Part shown: piece after piece, positions 45,990 to 55,610 of the stretch | Position numbering within the stretch: the first letter of the stretch is position 1 | How the letters are laid out: each line of letters begins with the position of its first letter | From: Haladaptatus sp. R4 | GTDB lineage: Archaea; Halobacteriota; Halobacteria; Halobacteriales; Haladaptataceae | DNA length: 64,000 bases | Direction: 5' to 3' | Assembly (NCBI RefSeq): GCF_001625445.1 | Contig: NZ_LWHG01000029.1 | Coordinates: 124,001 to 188,000 of the forward strand | The notes under the pieces: model-generated | What the model saw: the letters and a program-made list of their open reading frames with translations, nothing else | The model's database searches: none | What the model was told of the DNA's origin: nothing | Translations under genes and position numbers: made by a program

Positions 45990-46010
45990 ACCGTGAATAA
46001 AATTCACGGT
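45990..46010. promoter_or_regulatory. Perfect palindrome upstream of the HTH regulator
   Basis: ACCGTGAAT-AAA-ATTCACGGT is a perfect 9-base inverted repeat ending 40 bases before the ATG at 46050. Outside it CA and TG also pair around one mismatch. It is well placed for autoregulation by the adjacent HTH protein, or control of the divergent DMT exporter. Confidence 0.6.
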
Positions 46011-46049
46011 GTGAAAACAGCTATACGCGTCGGGAGAAATGGGGTTGCT

Positions 46050-46844
46050 ATGGACTCCGCACTCGACGAGATCGAATTCCTCGCGTTGTCGAGTAATCGC
46101 GTTACTGTTCTCGATACGTTGTGCGATAATTCGTACACGCGACGCGAACTCGAAGCGCAACTGACCGCGTCCCAACCGACGCTCGGACGTATCCTTCGCG
46201 ACCTGCAGGAACGGGGATGGATAACGTACGATGGTCGCAGATACACCACCACGGCGACCGGTCAACTCGTCGCGGAGGCGTTCGTGGACCTGTTGGAAAC
46301 CGTCGAGACGGAGCTCAAACTGCGAGAGGTAGTCGATTGGTTACCCACCGAGGCGATGGACTTCGATCTCCGACACCTGTCGGACGCGACGATCACGACG
46401 CCGAGTCAAACGAAACCGGGCGCGCCGGTTCAGCGAGTGCTCGAACTCCTCCATCGCTCCAGCCACGTCCAGTTGTTCTCGTACGCGTTCAACGAACAGA
46501 GCCTCGGTGTGATTCGGCAACGGGTACTGGACGGACCACAGACGTTCGAAGGGGTACTGTCCGAGGATGCGCTCGCCATGATCGCACACGATTCGGCGTT
46601 ACGGGAGCAACTGCGTGACCTCGTCGAGTCCGGGGATGCCGAAATCCGTCTGTACGACGGGGAGATTCCGTTTGCGGTGACGATTACCGACGACGTCACG
46701 CACCTCCTGTTACGCGATCAGGACGATTTCCTTCGTGCGGCGTTGGACACGGACGACGAGGCGGTCCTCTCGTGGGCGCGTGGAAAATTCGAGGAATACT
46801 GGCAGCGCTCGTCACCGGTCGATGCGGAAACGCTCTCCGAGTAA
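46050..46844 (+). CDS. Winged-helix regulator with FilR1/DUF1724-type C-terminal domain
   Basis: 264 residues from ATG 46050. The frame opens at 45927 but the palindrome lies within that extension, so the shorter start is preferred. The N-terminal winged helix reads LALSSNRVTVLDTLCDNSYTRRELEAQLTASQPTLGRILRDLQERGWI. The C-terminal part (VQRVLELLHRSSHVQLFSYAFNEQS and EIRLYDGEIPFAVTITDDVTHLLLRDQDD) fits the methanogenesis-regulator-like ligand domain common in haloarchaea. It is divergent from the DMT exporter, which may be its target. Confidence 0.85.
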   Translation: MDSALDEIEFLALSSNRVTVLDTLCDNSYTRRELEAQLTASQPTLGRILRDLQERGWITYDGRRYTTTATGQLVAEAFVDLLETVETELKLREVVDWLPTEAMDFDLRHLSDATITTPSQTKPGAPVQRVLELLHRSSHVQLFSYAFNEQSLGVIRQRVLDGPQTFEGVLSEDALAMIAHDSALREQLRDLVESGDAEIRLYDGEIPFAVTITDDVTHLLLRDQDDFLRAALDTDDEAVLSWARGKFEEYWQRSSPVDAETLSE

Positions 46845-47310
46845 TTCGCCGGATTCAGCTCCCACTCCGTACTTCCACAGTGCTTGGAAAGGGCCGATTC
46901 GAGTGGAACGTTCCTGGACCCGCGAGAGAACCGACGGAGGTTCGAGCGCACCACAGGCATCCACTACGTCGTCCTATGGACCGCCAATACCTCGTTTTCC
47001 TCGGGGACGTGGTCGAAGAACGTCGGCTAGTGCCGTCGATCGTCCCGGCATGAGTCGAATCGGGGTTCGTCGGCGGAATAATGTCCGACAGGAAGAACAA
47101 AATTCGTGGATGGATGCGCGTAATTCGACCGTGATCGTCCGTCCGATTTTCGACGAGTTCGGTCGTTCGACCGGGCGTCGGTTCGGAAATCGGATATTCG
47201 TCGCCACGATACGTCCCGCCGCTGCGTACGGACTCAAACCGAACCTGTTCGCTGCTATTCGGTCCCTTCGAAAGGGATGTCGGATTATAACTAAATCGAA
47301 TTTGTCCGTA
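46845..47310. other. Intergenic region, no supported gene
   Basis: About 465 bases. The open frames here are Arg/Ser-rich out-of-frame readings. A TATA-like ATTATAACTAAATC at about 47284-47297 precedes the next gene. Confidence 0.45.
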
Positions 47311-48150
47311 ATGCGGGATGTTATGAAAGAACAGGAGTCGACAGAGACAGCGGGGTCGGATCGAACGCGTCGTTCGTTTATGCGTCGTACAGGTCTCGTA
47401 GCCGCCGGAATCCCTGCCGTGCTCGCCATGCAAGGAACGAGTAGTGCTGCGGATCGAACGACGTACACGATTCGTGACGGGACGCCGGACGAGACCGACG
47501 TGTACGTCACGGACGCGGGGGAGAGTGGAACGACTGCCGTCGTCGTCGGCGGCATTCAGGGGAACGAACCGGCCGGGAACAGGGCAGCGGGCGGTATCAA
47601 ATCGTGGTCGATAGACAGTGGAAAACTCATCACGATTCCGCGGGCGAACCAAGTCGCCATCGAACGCGATACCTACGTCAACGACAACGGGAACCTCAAC
47701 CGAAAGTTCCCGCCGGGGGAGACCCCAACCACGCCGCTCGCACGGGCGATTTGGGACGTCGTCGAATCGTCCGACCCGGACGTCGTGATCAACCTTCACA
47801 GCTCGAAAGGGATATATCACGAGGACGTCGGTCCCGACGGGGTCGGACAAGCCATCTATCCCACTACCGCGTCCGGTGCCGGTGAGGACGCAGTGCAGGC
47901 GGCGGGGTACATGAACCGACACCATCTCCCGGACTCGTTCCCCGAGTACTACCGGTTCAAACGAGGAAACACGATAAACGGAACCCGACCGTTACTCATC
48001 CATAAAGTCGATGCGGACCTCGGCAAACCCGGATTCATCGTCGAGGCGACCCGGTACGAAACGGACCTCGTAACACGGACGAGATGGGAACTGAACATCG
48101 TGCGCCACCTGTTGCGTCGCCACGGAATCGAACGTACCTACGAGAACTGA
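47311..48150 (+). CDS. Tat-exported succinylglutamate desuccinylase/aspartoacylase-like protein
   Basis: 279 residues from ATG 47311 (ATG 47323 also possible). Tat signal RRSFMRRTGLVAAGIPAVLAM. The M14-like catalytic domain begins with VVVGGIQGNEPAG. In this family the motif is GGxHGxE, but here the first zinc-ligand His is Gln, while Glu is kept. INLHSSKG gives the later His, and VEATRYETDL the likely catalytic Glu. It may therefore bind zinc differently or be inactive. It is a secreted or surface protein with no functional neighbours. Confidence 0.78.
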   Translation: MRDVMKEQESTETAGSDRTRRSFMRRTGLVAAGIPAVLAMQGTSSAADRTTYTIRDGTPDETDVYVTDAGESGTTAVVVGGIQGNEPAGNRAAGGIKSWSIDSGKLITIPRANQVAIERDTYVNDNGNLNRKFPPGETPTTPLARAIWDVVESSDPDVVINLHSSKGIYHEDVGPDGVGQAIYPTTASGAGEDAVQAAGYMNRHHLPDSFPEYYRFKRGNTINGTRPLLIHKVDADLGKPGFIVEATRYETDLVTRTRWELNIVRHLLRRHGIERTYEN

Positions 48151-48275
48151 TCGACCGGTCTTCGGGGTGACCGTACGAGGGTTCGAAAAATCGGTCTCTA
48201 TTTCGATGTCTCACTGCATTTCGATGTCCCACAACGGTTGTTACGCCCACTCGTGTGTCGCCGACGCGCCACCGA

Positions 48276-49543
48276 TCAGCCTTCGGTGAGTTGGGGTGCC
48301 GTTCCCAGTTCCTCGATGGTATCGGCCGCCCGTTCAGCACCGCCAGCGGCCCGAACCGACGCATTGAACTCCTCGATAGCTTCGTGATACGGTTCGGCCG
48401 TGATCGAGTCGACAGCGTCGCGGACCGCCGCGGCCGTTACCTCCTCGTCGTCGAGAACGACGCCGACACCGAGGGAACTGACCCGGTCGGCGACGAGATG
48501 CTGATCGGCCATGTGCGGGACGACGACCGTCGGCGTGCCGAACGAGAGCGACTCCATCGTCGAGTTCATCCCGCCGTGGGTGACGAACGCGTCGACGCGG
48601 TCGAGCACGTCGAGTTGCGGGACGCGTGAGCGGACGTGGACGTTCTCCGGACTCTCGGCATCGAGGCGGTCGGCATCGGTCTTCGCCTTGAGGACGACCT
48701 CCCACTCGCCGTCGTCGAAGGCATCGAAGCAGGCGCGGAAGAAGTCGTCGTCCCCACGGACGACGGTTCCGAGGGAAACGTACGCCGACCGGCGCTCGGC
48801 GAGGCGGTCGAGCGGAAGGTCGGCGTCGCGCTGTTCGCCACCGGCGCGCACCATTGGACCGACGAAGACGTGATCGTCGCCAAACGACGCCGAATCGGGC
48901 TGAAAGTCGCGGGTCAGCGGAACCAGCGCACGGTCGGTATCCGCGACGAAGAAATCGCTCCGGTCGGGGTCTTCGATGCCGACGTCGGTCAGTAGCTCCA
49001 GAATCTCGCCGGAGAATCCGGGTTCCTCGTCGTCGAACGAACTGACGTTCTCGATCAGCGGCGACCCCTCTCGCATGGCGAAACTCGTGTTGAACGAAAC
49101 CGTCGAAACGTCGAGTTCGTTCGCCACGACGCGACCCCACAGGCACATCGGGTCGGTAACCACGCGGTCGACGTCGTCATCGGCGACGCGGGAGACGAGC
49201 GGCGGGGCGTAATCGAGCGTCGCGGACATGAAACGGACGAGGCGTTCGCGCGCGAACCCTGATCGTCGTCGGACGGGTTCACGCCTGGTTTCCCGTCGTC
49301 GTTCATCCGACTCATCAAGTCGAACTCCTCGCCGAGACGCTCGAACGTCGCGCCGGTCGGTTCGACCACGTCCGCGAACCGCTCGGGCAGGTAATACGTG
49401 ACTTCGTGACCGCGACCGACGAGTTCGCGTGCCGTCCGCAGCGTCGGGTTGACGTGACCATACGCGGGAAGCGGGAAGATGCCGACGTGAAGCGTGGGTT
49501 CGACGGTTCGACGTTCGGACTCGGACGTTTCGATTCGATGCAT
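48276..49543 (-). pseudogene. Macrolide-type (UGT/MGT) glycosyltransferase, one frameshift
   Basis: From ATG 49543 the frame reads LHVGIFPLPAYGHVNPTLRTARELVGRGHEVTYY to NPSDDDQG. It then shifts at about 49258 to FARERLVRFMSATLDYAPP and runs to 48276 with the sugar-nucleotide signature FVTHGGMNSTMESLSFGTPTVVVPHMADQHLVADRV. One added G (GGGG for GGG) gives 422 residues, normal for this family. These enzymes move glucose or similar sugars onto hydrophobic acceptors (macrolides, carotenoids, sterols). Carotenoid glucosylation is possible but not shown. Confidence 0.82.
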
Positions 49544-49674
49544 TTGGTCGGGGTTTGGCTCCCACCCGGTTCTTTCTTTCGATAAACTAAGTAACAAAAT
49601 TATAGTTCCTGAACGTCACGGAGTCCGTCGAATCGGACGAAGAACGATATGGGTACGCGTTGTGCTCTCCACGG

Positions 49675-50580
49675 ATGGTAAATCGTCGCACGCTCCTGAA
49701 GGCACTCGGATTCGGTGCGTTCGGCTCTCGGTTCGGATTCGATACGAATCGACCGGCCGAACTGCCGCTCCTCGCAACGTCGATACTCAACGAAGGGGCG
49801 AAGAAAGGAAACACCTCGCCGAGTAGAACGACGTTTGGACCGCCCGCCGACGTGGGTGACGGAGTGATTCGAACGTTCGTCACGAGCGCGCAGTCAGGGA
49901 AGCCCTTGTCCGTCGGCGTCCGGTTCACCGCCGATATGTTGAGCGGATTGCCGACGACGACGACCGACGGTACGTGGGAGATTCCGGACGGGAAGACGCC
50001 GTGCTGCGGGCACGAAACCGTCCTCGCGTTCCCGGAAGGGGGGAAAACGATACCGTTCCGGTGGTTCATGCTGAACTGGAATCCGGACGGTCATCCGCCG
50101 CCGGACGTCTATTCCGTTCCTCACTTCGATTTCCACTTCTATCTGATGCCGCGGGCGAAACGTGACGCGATCGAGAACGGATACTGTCCGGAGGCAACCA
50201 CTGCGGTCACCTGTGGAACGTTGGAGCGGGGGATGGAACCGTTGCCACCGCACCAGCGGCCGCCGGAGTACGAGTCCCTCGGTGCCGTCGAGCCAGGGAT
50301 GGGGAACCACCTGATGGACCGGACCGCGCCGGAGTTCAACGGCGAACCGTTCACCCATACGTTCCTCTGGGGGACGTTCGACGGAGAGCTGATCTTCTTC
50401 GAACCGATGGTAACGCGGTCGTTTCTCCGTGATCTCTGTACCGAAACTCGTGTCCCAGTCGAGATGCCGTCCGCGTTTCCCGAACCGGGGTGGTATCCGA
50501 CCGAGTACGCGCTCCGATATTTCGACGAATGGGATACGTATTCGGTGAGTTTGGAGTCGTTTCGATGGTTCGAAACGTGA
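49675..50580 (+). CDS. DUF5602 (TTHB210-like) exported protein
   Basis: 301 residues from ATG 49675 (an in-frame TTG exists at 49660). The N-terminus VNRRTLLKALGFGAFGSRFG is a Tat-like signal. The body has the DUF5602 features: PLSVGVRFTADMLSGLP, NPDGHPPPDVYSVPHFDFHFYL, EFNGEPFTHTFLWGTFDGELIFFEPMVTRSFL and EPGWYPTEYALRYF. The His-rich HFDFHFY region suggests metal binding. The Thermus homologue forms a ring-like complex, function unclear. It is divergent from the glycosyltransferase. Confidence 0.82.
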   Translation: MVNRRTLLKALGFGAFGSRFGFDTNRPAELPLLATSILNEGAKKGNTSPSRTTFGPPADVGDGVIRTFVTSAQSGKPLSVGVRFTADMLSGLPTTTTDGTWEIPDGKTPCCGHETVLAFPEGGKTIPFRWFMLNWNPDGHPPPDVYSVPHFDFHFYLMPRAKRDAIENGYCPEATTAVTCGTLERGMEPLPPHQRPPEYESLGAVEPGMGNHLMDRTAPEFNGEPFTHTFLWGTFDGELIFFEPMVTRSFLRDLCTETRVPVEMPSAFPEPGWYPTEYALRYFDEWDTYSVSLESFRWFET

Positions 50581-50852
50581 CCGACTAACTCGTCGAGCGT
50601 CCCCGAAGCGGCGTCGAAGGGACACGTACAAGTCCCGATTCGCCGGAGTTCTCTTTGAAACAACAAACGCTTTCTCAGGCAACCATCACCTTGAGGGCCG
50701 TATATCCGCGATAATGTAGCAACCTCGGAAGCGGTTCGGACGCAAATCGATATTTCCGCCGCGCTGTCGGCCGGATCATCGGGTAGGACCCGAAGTGCGA
50801 CCGGCCGATGAGGTCCGAGTCTGCGGACTCGGGAGAGAGATTAACCAACGAA

Positions 50853-52292
50853 ATGAACGTAACAGACATCCTGGGAAGTCCGGAAGAGGAATACAGCAAC
50901 TTCGTTTACGTCGTAGCGGCCATCGCCGCACTCAACGGCCTCCTGTTCGGGTTCGATATCGGTATCATCTCCGGTGCACTGCTCTACATCAAACAGTCGT
51001 TCGCGCTCTCGACGTTTCTGCAAGAGGTCGTCGTCAGCGGAGTCCTCGTGGGAGCGATGCTCGGCGCGGCGGTCGGCGGGGGATTGGCCGACCGGTTCGG
51101 TCGCCGTCGACTTACCATCGCCGGTGCAGCGGTGTTTTTCGCCGGTTCCATCGGAATGGGGCTTTCGCCGAACGTGACTTGGCTCGTCGGGTTCCGGTTC
51201 GTCGTCGGCATCGCCGTCGGGGTCGCCTCCATCGTCGGTCCCCTCCACATCTCGGAGACGGCACCGCCCAGTATTCGCGGATCGCTTGGGTTTCTACAGC
51301 AGTTGGCGATCACGCTCGGAATCCTGTTGGCATATCTCGTCAGTTACGCATTCGCGCCGACGTTCGCCGGGATTCCAGGCTGGCGTTGGATGCTCGCCTT
51401 CGGCGCGGTGCCCGCCGCCGTACTCGGAATCGGGATGTACTTTCTCCCGGAGAGTCCTCGGTGGCTCGTCGAAAAAGGCCGTGACGACGAGGCACGGGAC
51501 GTGCTCTCGCGTATCCGTGCCGACGCCGACATCGAAGAGGAAATGGACGAGATCAACGAAGTGAGTGAAATCGAGAGCGAGGGGAACCTCGCCGACCTGC
51601 TCGAACCGTGGTTGCGTCCGGCCCTACTGGTCGGTATCGGTCTCGCCGTCTTCCAACAGATAAGCGGCATCAATACCATCATCTACTACGCACCGACGAT
51701 CCTGAAGAACATCGGCTTCGGTAACGTCGCCTCGATCGTCGGGACGGTCGGCGTCGGTATCGTCAACGTCCTATTGACGGTGGTCGCAATCCTGCTGGTC
51801 GATCGGATCGGCCGCCGACCGCTGCTGCTCGTCGGCGTCGGCGGGATGACAGTCATGCTCGGGATTCTGGGATTGGGATTTTATCTCCCGAGCCTGTCGG
51901 GCATCGTCGGGTACGTCACGCTCGGCAGCATGATCCTCTACGTCGCGTTCTACGCGGTCAGCCTCGGACCCGTGTTCTGGCTGATGATTTCGGAGATATA
52001 TCCGCTCCGAATTCGGGGGACCGCGGAGGGTGTCGCCAGCGTCTTCAACTGGGGAGCGAACCTCCTCGTCGCGTTGACGTTCCTCTCGCTCATCCAGCGA
52101 ATCGGCGAGGCGTTGTCGTTCTGGATCCTCGGCGTCTGTTGTCTCGCCGCGTTCGTGTTCATCTACTTCCGGGTTCCGGAGACGAAAGGCCGGTCGCTCG
52201 AAGAGATCGAGTCGACGCTCCGCGAAAGCACGTTCGTCGGTTCGGACGGTGATTCCGGAACGACAGAATACGAACCGGACGTACGGGAGTAA
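50853..52292 (+). CDS. Sugar porter (MFS) family transporter
   Basis: 479 residues from ATG 50853 (in-frame ATG at 50808 adds 15 residues). Twelve helices. Sugar-porter marks are GFDIGIISGAL, GGLADRFGRRRL, PESPRWLVEKG, FQQISGINTIIYYAPTIL, DRIGRRPLLL and PETKGRSLEEIE. It should take up a monosaccharide by H+ or Na+ symport. It stands alone, with no sugar kinase adjacent, so the substrate is unknown. The QQISGINTIIYY helix-7 motif is the standard sugar-contact segment. Confidence 0.93.
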   Translation: MNVTDILGSPEEEYSNFVYVVAAIAALNGLLFGFDIGIISGALLYIKQSFALSTFLQEVVVSGVLVGAMLGAAVGGGLADRFGRRRLTIAGAAVFFAGSIGMGLSPNVTWLVGFRFVVGIAVGVASIVGPLHISETAPPSIRGSLGFLQQLAITLGILLAYLVSYAFAPTFAGIPGWRWMLAFGAVPAAVLGIGMYFLPESPRWLVEKGRDDEARDVLSRIRADADIEEEMDEINEVSEIESEGNLADLLEPWLRPALLVGIGLAVFQQISGINTIIYYAPTILKNIGFGNVASIVGTVGVGIVNVLLTVVAILLVDRIGRRPLLLVGVGGMTVMLGILGLGFYLPSLSGIVGYVTLGSMILYVAFYAVSLGPVFWLMISEIYPLRIRGTAEGVASVFNWGANLLVALTFLSLIQRIGEALSFWILGVCCLAAFVFIYFRVPETKGRSLEEIESTLRESTFVGSDGDSGTTEYEPDVRE

Positions 52293-52365
52293 GTCGGGAT
52301 TCGGGGCGAAAAGACGCCTCGCAATTCTTGAGCCGAGTTGGAAAGAAACTTCGATGCGCGACGAT

Positions 52366-53160
52366 TCAAGCGGGCAAACGAAGTGCGACGCTGTACATCG
52401 TGCCGGTCGATTCCTCGCCGATGGACGTCGCGACCCGTTTTACTTCCGCGGCCAAAGGCTCGCGGAGTTCGGGTCGAAGCCGAGAACACATCGAGAGCGC
52501 AGCGGTGGCGTGTGCCTCGATATGGCTCGCGGTCCACGGCACCGGATCCAGTAGGATCCGCTTCCGGTCGAACTCCCAGCCGTATCCCGCGAACAGTCGT
52601 TCGAGGACCGCCTCCGGATAGAACGTCAGTGCCGATTTCCCCGTCGCCAACTCGGCCGCGGCGTTTTCCAGCGCGAAGAGTTCGCGCACGGCGGCGTCGT
52701 CCGGGGGTGGGCGGTAGTCGTCGATCACGAGGTGACAGCCGAGGTCCGCGACCCGCGTCAGTTCCGCCGCCACCGCTTCGAGTGACGGTGGCCCAACGAG
52801 ATTGAACAGGGCGTGCGCGGTGATGATTTCGACCGAGTCGGTTTCGAGCGGGAGGGAACGAAGGTCCGCTTCCAAAACGGCGGTCCGTCCACTTTCGCTA
52901 TCGAACCGTTCTCCTTCCCCCTCGCCGTCAGTCCATTCTCCTTCCCCCTCGCCGTCAATCCAACCTCCTTCGCCGTCATCGAACCGCTCGCGAACGGCAG
53001 TCGCGTGCTCGGGGTCGTTCGTGACGGCGTAGACGCGGCTGGCACCGTCGGCGAGCAAACCGGCCGTCGTGTTGCCCATTCCCGCCCCCGCTTCGAGACA
53101 AGTCGCGCCCGAAACCGGGCGGTCGGCGAGAGCTGTCCTAACGGTTCGCGGGATATCCAT
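52366..53160 (-). CDS. Class I SAM-dependent methyltransferase with internal repeat
   Basis: 264 residues. The Rossmann motif I is CLEAGAGMGNTTAGLLADGAS, with VYAVTNDPEHA as motif II and DSVEIITAHALFNLV later. Residues 62-86 are an insertion of two near-identical Gly/Glu-rich units (W-x-DGEGEGE), encoded by a 27-bp tandem repeat at about 52915-52970, and probably a surface loop. The C-terminus AHATAALSMCSRLRPELREPLAAEV resembles small-molecule methyltransferases. It overlaps nothing and ends near the sugar porter gene, convergent. Confidence 0.8.
   Translation of the reverse strand: MDIPRTVRTALADRPVSGATCLEAGAGMGNTTAGLLADGASRVYAVTNDPEHATAVRERFDDGEGGWIDGEGEGEWTDGEGEGERFDSESGRTAVLEADLRSLPLETDSVEIITAHALFNLVGPPSLEAVAAELTRVADLGCHLVIDDYRPPPDDAAVRELFALENAAAELATGKSALTFYPEAVLERLFAGYGWEFDRKRILLDPVPWTASHIEAHATAALSMCSRLRPELREPLAAEVKRVATSIGEESTGTMYSVALRLPA
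52915..52975. repeat. 27-bp in-frame tandem repeat within the methyltransferase gene
   Basis: The plus-strand phrase TCTCCTTCCCCCTCGCCGTC occurs twice, 27 bases apart, with a partial third copy before 52980. Because 27 is a multiple of three the frame is kept. The repeat adds a Gly/Glu/Asp/Trp loop to the protein. Confidence 0.8.
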
Positions 53161-53178
53161 GGCTGTATCGAGCGAGTT

Positions 53179-54064
53179 CTAGTGATGGAGTTGCTCCGGA
53201 ACGGGGCTCCGCTCGTGGCGGAGCTTCTCGATGAGCGACCGCTGGGCGGCCTCCTCCATTCCGTCGTAGCGCTCGGCAGCGTCGAGCACCACGCCGACCA
53301 ACTTCGGGTCGCCCGGGTTGATGACGCTCGTCAGTCCCTGTGCGGCCGCGAAATCGAATCGCTCCTCGATTTCGGCGGGCGTATCGACCGGCTGATACCA
53401 GTTCGAATACGGACGGTTCTCCTCCGGAAGTTCGTCGGTCGACGGCCACGGTCCCTTCGCGAAGGCCTTGATGCCGAGCGTCCCAATGCCCGCGTTCGGT
53501 CGCGCGCTCAAGCACCGCTTCGTAGTCGTACTCGTCGTCGTCCTTGCCCACGACGACCGGGTTCATCGGGAACATCACCGTTTCGAGGTCGTCGATTCGG
53601 TCGATGGCGTCGAGGATGAGCTGTGGGTTCCCGTGACTCGTCAACCCGATGTGACCGATTCGTCCGTCGGCTTTGGCCTCCCGAAACGCTTCGAGCGCGC
53701 CGTCGTCGCCCGTGATGGTGTCCAATTCCTCCTCGTATTCGAGACCGTGTACCTGATACAGGTCGATGTGATCGACGCCGAGGCGGTTGAGTGACGCGTC
53801 GAGTTTCCGTTTCGCCCCCTCGTATCCCCGTTCCTGTGTCTTACAGCCGAGGAAAATTTCATCGCGATGTTGGCGGAGTTTCGGTCCAAGTTTCAGTTCC
53901 GCATCGCCGTAGGTCGGGGCGACGTCGAAATGGTTGATGCCGTGATCGAGCACGAGTTCGACCATCTGGTTCGCACCCTCCTGTTCGAGCCAGTTGAGCG
54001 CGATGGCACCGAACGTCATGATGGAACTGTCGTGACCGGTGGAACCCAATGAGCGCGTCTGCAT
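53179..54064 (-). pseudogene. Aldo/keto reductase, one frameshift
   Basis: From ATG 54064 the frame gives an AKR barrel: GSTGHDSSIMTFGAIALNW, HFDVAPTYGDAELKLG (catalytic Asp and Tyr), FLGCKTQERGYEGAK (Lys), DLYQVHGLEYEEEL (His). After EAVLERATER it shifts at 53489-53491 and continues GIGTLGIKAFAKGPWP to RLIEKLRHERSPVPEQLHH-type end at 53179. Here one base too many (GGG for GG) is present. Removing it gives 294 residues. NADPH-dependent carbonyl reduction is expected. The tetrad is intact, so a consensus error is likely. Confidence 0.8.
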
Positions 54065-54109
54065 GGTAGCTAATTACTGCCGGTCAACAAAAGCGTATGT
54101 CTCGGGGAA

Positions 54110-55420
54110 TCAGTCGGCGGGCTGGGAGTCGCGGTTCAGGAAGAGCCTCGTGAGTTCCGCGCCGAGGTCCTCGCCGGAGTGCGTCTCCTCGACCTGCGTG
54201 TACACGAGCACGAGGCCGAGCGTCGCCAGTGCGGCGGCGAACACGAACGGGACGACGTAGCCGAAGCTGACGAGCCATCCGCCCGCAAGCGGGCCGATTG
54301 CGGTTCCGAGACCGAACGCCATCGTCAGCACCGAGAGCGTCGTTCCGGCGTTCGAGTTCCGCGCGATGTCCCCGGCGAGCGCGAAGGCGGGCGCGAACAC
54401 CATCGCGCCCGCGATTCCTTGCACGAACCGAGCGCCGATCATTCCGAGTGGCGTCGCGACGAGGCCCTGTGCGACCGTCGCGGGGATGAGGAAGACGAGA
54501 CCGATGAGGATGAACGGCTTCCGGCCGTACTTGTCGCTCGCGGTGCCGACGGGCGTCTGCATGACGACCTGTCCGAGCGTGAACGCCGCGAACTCGATCC
54601 CGAACAACGTCGCACTCTGGCCGAGATGGTTGTTGATGATGCTTTCGAGGGGCGAGAGGATGGCGATTCCGATAGCCATGAACAGCGACGCGAGACCGAG
54701 CGTGAACACGGAGTCGAGGGTACCGTGACCGTCGTGTTGCTCGAAGACGGCGATACTGTGGTCGCCGCCCGCGTCCGCCGTGTGCTCCGCATCGAAATCG
54801 ACGTCGGGGTCGCTCACCAGCACGAAGACGAGGAGTGCGCCGACGAGTGCACCGAGCGTCGCGATGTAGAACGCCGCCTCGAAGCCCGTGATGCCGTAGC
54901 CGAGGAGCGTGTACGGGCCGCCGTAGATGACGGTGCCCGCCGCGACGGGACCGATACCGAACCCGAGCATGCGGAACGTGTTGAACACGCCCATCGACCC
55001 GCCACGGTTGTCGTCCGTGGAGAGGTCGTTCACGAGCGCGACGGTCGCCGGAACGGTGACGGCGACGCCGATACCCTGCCCGATGCGGATGAGGAGCATC
55101 GCGCTGTAGTTCCCGGCGAGGGAGTACGCGAAGTTCGAGACGGCGAGGATGAGAAGGCCGACGACGACGAAGACCTTCCGTTTCCCGCTCTTGTCCGAGA
55201 GGTTCCCCGCGATTGGCTGGACGCCGCTCATGAAGAAGCCGAACGCAGAGAGGATGAGGCCCGTGACGAGGGCAGTGCTGAGGCCGAACGTCCCGCCGCT
55301 CACCATACCGCTCCCGATGTAGAGCGGGAGGACGATGATGAGGAACGAGTTTCCGATGGAATCGGCCATCCGCGCGAACGCGAGCGCGAGGACGCGTCTG
55401 TCGGTGTCGAGGATACCCAC
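54110..55420 (-). CDS. MFS exporter (DHA-type multidrug family)
   Basis: 436 residues from GTG 55420, where VGILDTDRRVLALAFARMADSIGNSFLIIVLPLYIGS is the conserved haloarchaeal start of this family. The frame stays open to 55606 but the added residues are not conserved. Twelve helices, motif A as PIAGNLSDKSGKRKVF and a second DKYGRKPFIL. A central His/Asp-rich cytosolic loop divides the halves. It probably exports hydrophobic compounds. Two copies of a TetR-like operator lie in its upstream region, so it is likely repressed until a ligand is present. No tetR gene is adjacent. Confidence 0.88.
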   Translation of the reverse strand: MGILDTDRRVLALAFARMADSIGNSFLIIVLPLYIGSGMVSGGTFGLSTALVTGLILSAFGFFMSGVQPIAGNLSDKSGKRKVFVVVGLLILAVSNFAYSLAGNYSAMLLIRIGQGIGVAVTVPATVALVNDLSTDDNRGGSMGVFNTFRMLGFGIGPVAAGTVIYGGPYTLLGYGITGFEAAFYIATLGALVGALLVFVLVSDPDVDFDAEHTADAGGDHSIAVFEQHDGHGTLDSVFTLGLASLFMAIGIAILSPLESIINNHLGQSATLFGIEFAAFTLGQVVMQTPVGTASDKYGRKPFILIGLVFLIPATVAQGLVATPLGMIGARFVQGIAGAMVFAPAFALAGDIARNSNAGTTLSVLTMAFGLGTAIGPLAGGWLVSFGYVVPFVFAAALATLGLVLVYTQVEETHSGEDLGAELTRLFLNRDSQPAD

Positions 55421-55472
55421 TATCGGGGCCCCCTGTCGATCGTACTGTGTGTGCTGTGGCTCTGAATCATAT

Positions 55473-55492
55473 CTTACTAACCAATCAGTCAG
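55473..55492 (-). promoter_or_regulatory. TetR-like operator copy 1 upstream of MFS exporter
   Basis: Read on the minus strand this is CTGACTGATTGGTTAGTAAG. It matches the second copy at 55611-55630 at 18 of 20 positions. It is about 55 bases before the GTG start at 55420, where it could overlap the promoter. Confidence 0.6.
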
Positions 55493-55610
55493 CCATCCGC
55501 TTAAACGTTCGGTTCGCGACAACCGATGTACCCCAAATAACACCGACGACCGTTTGGAGCGTTGAAACGTCGGTGATAACCGAACACACGGGACGTCTTC
55601 ACACACCTAG

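Noticed and set aside
52813-53619. 268-codon plus-strand frame opposite the methyltransferase and AKR genes
   Set aside because: It spans two real genes on the other strand. Such long antisense frames are common in GC-rich haloarchaeal DNA.
54179-55465. 428-codon plus-strand frame opposite the MFS exporter
   Set aside because: Extremely Arg/Glu/Asp-rich with no domains, a shadow of the exporter's codon pattern.
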